Below are positions 56,590-64,000 of a stretch of DNA of 64,000 nucleotides, one piece after another. A program made the translations under genes and the position numbers. Every line of letters starts with the position of its first letter. Positions within the stretch are counted from its first letter, which is position 1. The notes under the pieces are model-generated. The model saw only the letters and a list, made by a program, of their open reading frames with translations, made no database searches and was not told where the DNA came from. The DNA is from Miscanthus floridulus (taxonomy: Eukaryota > Streptophyta > Magnoliopsida > Poales > Poaceae), in assembly GCF_019320115.1 (NCBI RefSeq), contig NC_089589.1, forward strand, positions 21,352,580 through 21,416,579. Direction: 5' to 3'.

Positions 56590-58386
56590 ATTAAATGGGC
56601 TACTATGCCCTAAGGACTATGAAGTCTGAACCCTTCAAGTCGAGACTATTGCATTCATGGTTACTTCCCAAGATCAGACAGGCGTCAAGCTGCACATGAC
56701 TCCAAGGATCATCGGGTTGGGGTACCCCAGAAATCGAGTCGAACATATGTTGAAGTCATAAAATAAACCCTTTATTGATAAAATTAGTTACATTTTTTTG
56801 GCAGGTGTGCAATTATAGAAACCTACCACTACTCCATGTACAATAACAAAGACCTATCAAGTATCGGTGTATCCCACACCCAATTGCAGCTCAGCCCTAC
56901 AAACGAGGCCTTTTGCGCTAACGCAAGAGAAACTGGTGGAGAATTTGCATACACAAGCAAACCAACATCCAATTCCTAGTAGAGGCACGGCCGTAAACTG
57001 GGAGAGTCAAGACGGGAACACCCTCGCTAAACTTTCGCTAACAACACCCCATCAGGAGTGGGAGGAGAAGAGGAGCCACGAGGAGACCTACCTCCCAATT
57101 GCTCCAGGAGAAGGAGTGACTAGTCAGGGAGTACCCTCGCTAACATCCCTCTGGGAGCAGGAGGTGCAACGTAGTCAGGTACCAACACCATCCCCACTGT
57201 TTGTTCCTGAGGAAGGAGGATTTCCATGCACCCGGTGTTGGCCTGATGTCCAAGCCACCGAATCGGTGCACGAGGTTGCACAGGGCACAATTTTAGCACC
57301 ATGACGACCACATACCACCGAATCCTGATGGTGGCCTTACTAGTTGAGGGTCACCGTAGGTGCTTTGATGGTAACATTTCCATCGACACTTCGATGCGCC
57401 TCAGCTATGCCCGCCACGCTTTCATCCCAGGAGCCACGATCATGCACAGACTATGATCAGTAGCCTGGCCACGCATGGCGACAATCCTCCTCGCCTTCGT
57501 GAAACTTCTAACATCTTGGATGAACAGCCATAGCTGTGCCGAGGCATTATAGGGAGCCGATCTTGAAGGCCTTCACCTAGCAGTGTTGAAGCCGTCGGGG
57601 GATGATGGATATCATGGCAATTGGAGACTGCAAATAGCTGAAGACTCTTCTCTACTCTATCTGGTGCTAAGGGAAACCGAAGGTGAGGGGTAACCATGAA
57701 GGATTCCCTCACCTCTGCTTAAGTGGCCACCCTGAAGACATGAGTGGGGGAGTGAAAAGTTGCAACACATGACCCACGTAGCCATCCACACGAGTCACGG
57801 GTGTAATAGCAGGAGCGGGGAAGATGAGGTGGTTCAGATTCCATTTCGCATTCATCCTTATCTTCAACAGGACTTAATGACATGCAATAACTAGTGGACC
57901 AAAGACTGCGCGTGCACTTAGGTGCTTGGGTGTCATAATCCTTGTGTGGAAGATTCCTTCACCCGAACACCCTCAGCACCCGAGAGGCATCTAGCGCGTG
58001 GAGAAGCAAACTACCCAAAGGCCCTTGTACCCGAGGAGCACTTATCACATGATGAATAGGCTTCTCGAACATTCTTGGCACCGAGAAACATTCGACGATT
58101 GATTATATCAAGTATTCAGGGAACCTCGGTACGCGAGGTATGCTAATCGGGAGCCCCTAGCACCTGAGGATCACAGAAGGCTGTACAACCTGAAGGATGG
58201 AAGTCAATCGGCTAGGTACTATCGAATATATGGGACCAGTTTACCTCACCACCTGTATTCTGGCCCATGCCTAGCTGCTGGGCCAAAGACGACTATGAGG
58301 AATGAGGCCCGTGTACAATAGGTGCATCAGTAGACATGGCATTCAAGATATCAAGTCAACTAGCATCCTGATATTTGCAAGATATG
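56590..58386. other. Unclassified, probably TE-derived
   Basis: It contains degenerate repeats built on CACCCGAG/ACCTGAG at irregular 45-60 base spacing (about 57960-58180). A stretch at about 57010-57180 repeats CCCTCGCTAAC and GAGGAG motifs and yields a 145-codon frame of no known family. Character and base composition resemble LTR/leader sequence of a degraded retroelement. Confidence 0.3.
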
Positions 58387-58952
58387 CACTAGTAGAGAAA
58401 CTAGTTCTAGTCCCGGTTTTGGGAACCGGGACTATGCAATCGGGATTAAAAGTCTTGATTTTTAGTCCCGATTCCTATAACCAGGACTAGAGGTGTTTCT
58501 TGGGTGAAAAAAGGTGTGGTTGTGGAGATTTGAACCTAAGACCTTCCAGTTCAGCTCTTGCGTGCGTTACCATCTCACCTTCCACCACAGATCTGACTTA
58601 GATAAGATACTCTTTCCTTTTAAATTCACTCTGGAGGCACCTTTAGTTTGGGTTTGAGACACAAACTAGGGCTAAAGGTACCTTTAGTCTGGGTTCGTGT
58701 CCCAAACCGGGATTAAAAGTCACACTTTTAGTCCGGGTTCGTGTCTCAAACTGGGACTAAAGCTTCTCGCACTGACACGCCTCTGACACGCCTCGATAAC
58801 CGTTACAACCGGGACTAAAGGGTGGAATTAGTCCCTGTTCGTATTACAAACCGAGATTAAAGGTCCAGTTCTCCCTTTAGTCACGGTTGCAATTTTGATA
58901 CCAGGACTAAATACTTTTTGGCCATGGATGAAAGGTTGTTTCTCTACTAGTG
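58387..58952. mobile_element. CACTA-type mini-element, 566 bp
   Basis: Termini CACTAGTAGAGAAACT and TTTCTCTACTAGTG are inverted, flanked by a 3-bp duplication ATG (58384-58386, 58953-58955). Subterminal repeats of the form AGTCCCGGTT / AACCGGGACT occur many times in both orientations. There is no transposase, so it is non-autonomous. It carries a tRNA-like segment. Confidence 0.9.
58516..58588 (-). other. tRNA-like segment inside the CACTA mini-element
   Basis: On the minus strand a 73-base stretch starts GTGGTGG and ends AACCAC, which pair as an imperfect acceptor stem. It has a D-arm/A-box-like GTGAGATGGTAACGC and a B-box-like GGTTCAAATCT at the expected place. The anticodon stem does not pair well, so it is a tRNA relic or mimic rather than a functional tRNA. 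Confidence 0.5.
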
Positions 58953-58989
58953 ATGGTCAAATGATTTATTACACTTTCCTTGTAACAAA

Positions 58990-59340
58990 CTAGGAAAACC
59001 ATATGTTAATCGATCGGATCTATTGTAACTTTACCCACCAGGCTATATAAGGAGGGATAGGGACCCTCGATCGGCGTTCTATTCCTTTACTTTCTAACAC
59101 ATAGCTTACATTAGCGCCCTCGTAACCGAGTATATGGATACCAGAGAGATCCACCTCAAACTAGAGTAGGGTACCACGTACCTCAACCATTATAATCCAT
59201 GTGTCTTGTGTGCATCTCATCCGATTCCCTGTACGCAAATACGTTGATCCATATTGCTAAAGTAAATACTTATGATAGTAATCTTATAACATCTGAGTAG
59301 ATCAACATGGTTGACTTGACTCCCAATGCTATTTAGTCGA
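58990..59340 (+). mobile_element. Probable LTR fragment (R/U5)
   Basis: A TATA-like GGCTATATAAGGAGG (about 59041) is followed by GGGACCCTCG. About 90 bases on comes AGAGTAGGGTACCACGTACCTC, the layout of the promoter and GTAGGGTATTACG region in grass Ty3/gypsy LTRs. Boundaries are not resolved. Confidence 0.4.
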
Positions 59341-59489
59341 TAACTTGTCTCCTAAGTAGTCGATGCACCCCGTCCAGTTTGGGCCTCTTCCTTAGTAGTC
59401 TCGACCCGCATTGTCCTAGTTGGTCCTTTCTCCATGTGGTGAGGGGACCCAAGGCCCAACATACTCACATCACTACGCTAGATTTGCAC

Positions 59490-59735
59490 ATCACTACCGG
59501 CATCATCACTGCCGGATTTATGAGAACCGGCAGTGATGTACCTTCACTGCCGGTTATGAGCTTGAAAATGAAAAAATGATTGGAGCGGGGCTAAAACCGG
59601 CAGTGAAAGACCACATCACTGGCGGTTTGTGGCTTGAACCGGCAGTGTTTTGGCAGCCACTCATCACTGCCAGTGTAAGCCAAAAGCCGACAGTGATTGG
59701 GCTCTATCACTGTCGGTTCTAGCCAAGAACCGACG
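59490..59735. repeat. Subterminal repeats of the CACTA element
   Basis: About ten copies of (A)ACCGGCAGTGAT or its complement ATCACTGCCGGT, some diverged (ACCGACGGTGAT), in both orientations. In CACTA elements such repeats bind the element's own DNA-binding protein. Confidence 0.85.
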
Positions 59736-60380
59736 GTGATAAGCCTGCAACACAAAAAGGCTACAACCGTCCTCTCCTTCCTCCTCTCTTCCATCCCGAG
59801 AACAGAGGCGCGCGTTTGGACCCTTCCCTCCATTTTTGCGGCTGCTCTTCACCATGAAGCTAATGCTTGGATTTTGAAGAATGGCTTGATCTTTTTGCTT
59901 TAAGGTTAGTAACAAACATCCACTCCTTTGATTTTGTTGCTTAATTAGCTTCGTTTTGATGGCTACATTGCTTGATTCTCATTCTAGTTCTTTCTCCATT
60001 CTAGAGAGCACTTTTCCAATTGGACATTTGTGCAAGGCTCAAATTGTGGTGAATCCATCATCCAAAAGGTTGGTGTCTATGAACACATTTAAATTCCTAG
60101 CTAATTATTCCATGGTGGTCAAGATCATCATTGTTAGTATGTGATGCTATAATTAGTTCTTAGAAGCAGAGTAGAATAGATGTTCTTCATTATTGCGCAA
60201 TAATTGTTTTTTACTACGATTTTCAATTTATAGGGCCGGGGCTACCAATTTCATTTTCCAATAATTAGTGTACAAGAATGTTTTCCAAAAATGGTACTTT
60301 CGAGCTACAATTGTTGTTCATGAAGCTCGATTTCTTATTAATTCTTTGTAATTACTATCTCAATATTTTTTTGTGCAGAG

Positions 60381-63300
60381 ATGGATCGAGAGTGGATGCA
60401 CCTGTCCCGAATGGACAAGCGGCACATGCATGGCATTAGCTAGTTTATCACCGATGCCAAAGCCCATGCTGGGAATGGGAACCCTGTCTTCTGCCCATGC
60501 AAAGATTGCAAGAATCATAGGAACTTTCGTCAAATTGAGTCTATACGATCACACTTGATTACCAGGGGGTTCATGCCAAACTATACGATATGGACTATGC
60601 ATGGTGAGGTTGGTGTGAATGTTCTGCAGGAAAACGATGATGATGTGGACATGCCTGATGTAGCCATCCACGATGCTGACGAGGAAGTTGGTGTCAATAC
60701 GAAACCTATGGCCATAGTTAATAATGTGTTTAGGAACATGCTAGCTGACGACACCGAGGATAACGATGGCATTTCTCAGCTGCTACATAATGTAGAGACC
60801 GGATGTCTTAGTGAAAGATAGCTGAGAAAGCTAGAGAAAATGAGACAAGATGGCAAAACACCATTGTATAGGAATTGTCCAATGAGCAAACTAGAAGCCG
60901 GCATCATGCTATTAGAGTTCAAATCGACAAACGGATTGAGCGATAAAGGCTTCGATCAGTTGTTAGGAAAATGCTTTATAATAAGGAAAATGCTCCCAGA
61001 AAAAAATGAGTTGCCAGAAAACATACTTGGCCAAGCAAATGATCTGCCCCATCGGCCTCGAGGTTGAAAAAATCCACGCATGTTCCAATGATTGCATATT
61101 TGTATCGTGGAGAAAAATACAAAGACTTAGACAAGTGCCCCAAGTGTGAAGCTCCACGGTACAAGGAAGGGCCATCAGATGAGGGTACCAAGACCAGAGG
61201 AGGTCCCGTAAAGGTTGTTTGGTATTTCCCTATAGCTCCCTGGGTGCATAGGCTGTTTGCATGTGCAAAGTCAGCCAAGCTGTTACGCTGGCATGGCGAA
61301 GAGCGTAAGAAAGATACAATGATGAGGCACCCCGCCGATGGGCATGACCGGAGGACTATCAATACTATGTTCTATAAGGACATCGGTGGAGAGGTAAGGC
61401 ACCATTGGTTTGCTTTGAGCACAGATGGCATGAATCCTTTCGATCAGGTTAGAAGCAATCATAGCACCTGGCCAGTGACGCTCTGTATATATAACCTTCC
61501 ACCTTGGGTCTGTATGAAGCGGTCGTACATCCAGATGCCACTACTGATCCAAGGGCCAAGACAACCTGGGAATGACATCGATGTGTTTCTGGAACTAGTG
61601 ATCGATGAACTAGTGGAGATGTTTGAAAAGGGTGTGCCAGATGTTTGGGATGAGTACAAAAAGGAACATGTCACAATCAAGGGAGTACTTATCGCTACAA
61701 TCACCGACCTGCCAGGTCGAGGTTCATTGTCCGGAGAGAATACAAAAGGCTATACTGGATGTGTCGAGTGCTTGGACGACACCGATGTGGTAAATCTACC
61801 AAATAACTCAAAGATAGTTTATATGGGACACCCTAGGTTCCTACCTAAGGATCACCCTTACCGTAGGAACAGAAAAGATTTCAACAGTACTATTGAGAAA
61901 TGCTTAGCTCCAAAATATCGAGACGGGCCTACGATACTTCGAGAACTCAACAAACTGGAGGTTGTCCTTGGGAAGGGGGACAATGCAATAGCAGCGCCTG
62001 ATGGGAGCGTTTGGAAGAAAAAATCAGTTTTCTGGAAACTACCTTACTGGCCATTTCTGAGTGTACGCCGCTGTCTTGATCCCATGCACATCACTAAAAA
62101 CATGTGCGCTAACACTCTTAACACCTTGATGGATACCGAGGGGACATCGAAGGATTCACTAGCCACATGGCTAGACATACAACACTTGGGAATTAGGAAG
62201 GAGCTGCAACCCGTGGAGCTAGAGAATGGCTAGTTCAAACTTCCGGTTGCATCATGGACATTGAAGAAGGAAGAAAAGCATGCGCTTATTTCTTTCTTCA
62301 ATGAACTCAAAGTCTCGACGGGCTACTGTGCGAACCCGAAGAGGCTAGTGAACATGAGAGAACTCAAGTTCAACTATGGTCCTATGAAGGCCCATGACTG
62401 TCATGTCATTATGACTCAGCTGCTCCCTGTTGCCCTGCGTGGTATCCTCCCCCCAAAGGTCCACGCCCCAATCATAAAGCTTTGCTCGTTCTTCAATGCG
62501 ATCTAAAAAAAGGTCATTGATGTGTCCATGCTAGAGCAGCTGCAGCGGGACATAGTTGAAACTCTCGTTAGGCTTGAGATGCATTTCCCGCCAACTTACT
62601 TTGATATCTCATTGCATCTGCTCATTCATCTTGTTGACCAAATTAGAGCCCTTGGCCCAATGTACCTGCATCAGATGCTCCCTTTCAAAAGATTGATGAA
62701 AGTTTTCAGGAGGTATGTTAGGAACAGATTCAGGCCAAAAGGGGCATGGTTGAAGGATGGTCAACGGAGGAGGCCATTGAGTTCTGCACATATTATCTGG
62801 ACATCAAAAGGGTCGGAGTTCTAGAATCATGTCAACGAGGGAAGACTACGTGGCAAAGGAACGATTGGGGAGAAATTTGTTACAGTAGACGACCCTATTT
62901 CTTTCAAACAGGCACAGTTCACTGTTCTCCAACAAGCCAAGGGTGTGATGCCATACATTGATGAGCACAGACAATCGCTGCAAACTCTGTATCCGAGTAG
63001 GTCACAGGCTTGGCTGGATAAAAACATAAGGAGGAATTTGTCAACTGGTTGCGACGTCGCTTGCTTGGAATAAAGTTGGGTAATCAACTGGATGCCTTAG
63101 CCAAGGGACCTTTGAGTACATATCTTAAGTACCAAGGGTATGAGATCAATGGATTCACATTTTACACAAAAAACAAGATGCAAAGAGCACATACCAAAAT
63201 TGTGGTGTTCGTTTTGATGCTCACGACGAAAACGGCAACGTGCAGGCGACATACTATGGTTTCATAGAGGAGATATGGGAGCTAGCCTACGGTCCGTTGA

Positions 63301-63671
63301 AGGCAGCTCTTTTTCACTGCCAGTGGGTCCGGCTCAAGGAAATCAACAATGACAGCGAAGGGTTCACTACCGTTGATCTCACTAAGACCGCATACAGAGA
63401 CGACCCCTTCGTCCTTGCAAGAGATGTTATGCAAGTCTTCTATGCAAGGGACAACAAGACAAAAGGAAGGCTAAAAGTAGTCCTAGAAGGGAAAAGGAAG
63501 ATTGTCGATGTCGATGGAGTGACGGACAAAGAAGACTACAGGGGCTATCAGGAAATGCCTCCATTCGGGGCGAACGTACCCCTACCTATCCTTCAAGAGG
63601 GTGACGAACCTGCTTATGTACGGCTTGATCACAATGAGGCCCTCATTGTTGATCCATGTAAAGATAGTTAG
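60381..63671 (+). pseudogene. TNP2-type CACTA transposase, decayed
   Basis: The ATG at 60381 lies just after an intron acceptor (TTTTTTTGTGCAG). Order: transposase-associated domain (FCPCKDCKNHRNF, about 60490-60540); TNP2 core (about 61064-62233: CPKCEAPRYKEG, KVVWYFPIAPWVHRLF, LPGRGSLSGENTKGYTGC, DPMHITKNMCANTL); DUF4218-like region (62261-62830: MKAHDCHVIMTQLLPVALRG, FPPTYFDISLHLLIHL); DUF4216-like region (about 63150-63600: GVRFDAHDENGNVQ in one frame, then TYYGFIEEIWELAYG). Defects: TAG at 60441-60443, TAG at 60819-60821, frameshifts near 61030 and 61100, TAG at 62231-62233, TAA at 62504-62506 and later frameshifts. It would cut at the terminal repeats if intact. Here it is non-functional. 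Confidence 0.85.
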
Positions 63672-64000
63672 ATTATTGTTAACTATGTAATCATTATGCA
63701 CATAACCGTGAAGGATGTTTGATCCTAATGAAACTCTCATCTCCTCTCTCCTCCTCGTTAATACTCTGCCAACTCAGCAAATATGTCGACGTATCATAGC
63801 AATTAATGAGAATGAAAGTTATTTAAAACTACCATTGAGACTGACCTTATTACTATTCAAACACTCGATTAGACACCGGACGTAACATTTCTAAACTTTA
63901 CTCTCTGAATTTAAACACCAGCTAAATTTAAATATAAATATATATGTCTAGACTTCCGATAGAAGGACATTGGGGTGGTCATTCTCTTCCGAGCTACTAC
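63672..64000 (+). other. 3' flank of the transposase gene, no gene
   Basis: AT-rich DNA, presumably still inside the CACTA element. No subterminal repeats yet, which suggests that the right end is some distance away. Confidence 0.4.

Larger units (their letters stand above)
59471..64000 (+). mobile_element. CACTA (En/Spm) transposon, left part; right end beyond window
   Basis: It starts CACTACGCTAG. Dense subterminal repeats (ACCGGCAGTGAT and complement) and a transposase gene with TNP2, DUF4218- and DUF4216-like regions follow. No right terminus ending ...TAGTG was found before 64000. Three bases to the left are CAT. Confidence 0.85.

Noticed and set aside
56867..57304. 145-codon plus-strand frame
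   Set aside because: Composition follows short internal repeats (CCCTCGCTAAC, GAGGAG). No recognisable family, and the surrounding DNA looks like degraded retroelement sequence.

Overview
This window is plant nuclear DNA. It is almost certainly from a grass with a repeat-rich genome, probably panicoid. That inference rests on Ty3/gypsy families with antisense extra genes, a CACTA mini-element carrying AGTCCCGGTT-type repeats, and degenerate F-box and GRF zinc-finger genes. There is no bacterial-style gene organisation, rRNA or CRISPR. About 85% of the window is identifiable mobile DNA. No intact host gene was found.

Layout. 1-2882: a minus-strand LTR split by a plus-strand solo LTR of the same family (duplication AAGAT). 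3419-4509: an F-box pseudogene. 5150-5403 and 6292-6560: a MITE and a 117-bp tandem repeat. 6555-6905 and 37341-37573 are the two halves of one GRF zinc-finger pseudogene, split by a 30-kb cluster nested three deep. The outer layer is an old minus-strand Ty3/gypsy element (6983-37340; LTRs 6983-11034 and 34297-37340; decayed gag-pol 29541-33788). A non-autonomous minus-strand element of the RIRE2/Dasheng kind sits inside its pol (11053-29540), with a broken antisense gene. Inside an intron of that gene lies a tandem dimer of a third, non-autonomous LTR element (15794-24084, three LTRs).

38297-53634 is a separate, very young Tat-type Ty3/gypsy element. It has 862-bp LTRs with one visible difference and a 5-bp duplication GTAAG. 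On the minus strand it carries gag, protease and RT/RNase H/archaeal-type RNase H/integrase. An exact-length 2911-bp tandem duplication breaks the pol frame. On the plus strand, between pol and the 3' LTR, lies an apparently intact six-exon antisense gene: plant-mobile-domain-like N-terminus, nuclear localisation signal, coiled coil, own TATA box. The whole element is strikingly rich in the word ATCGGC/GCCGAT on both strands.

53640-64000: low-gene DNA with a 27-bp acidic coding-like repeat, a broken acidic ORF, a 566-bp CACTA mini-element with a tRNA-like segment, a fragment resembling an LTR, and the left part of a larger CACTA (En/Spm) element with a decayed TNP2 transposase gene whose right end lies beyond the window.

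The most distinctive signals are the antisense plant-mobile-domain gene with its own promoter, the young 2.9-kb pol duplication, the three-LTR dimer, the arrays that repeat the polypurine-tract core, and the GRF gene split by nested elements. Coordinates were read by eye. Family names rest on recognised motifs, not on database searches.
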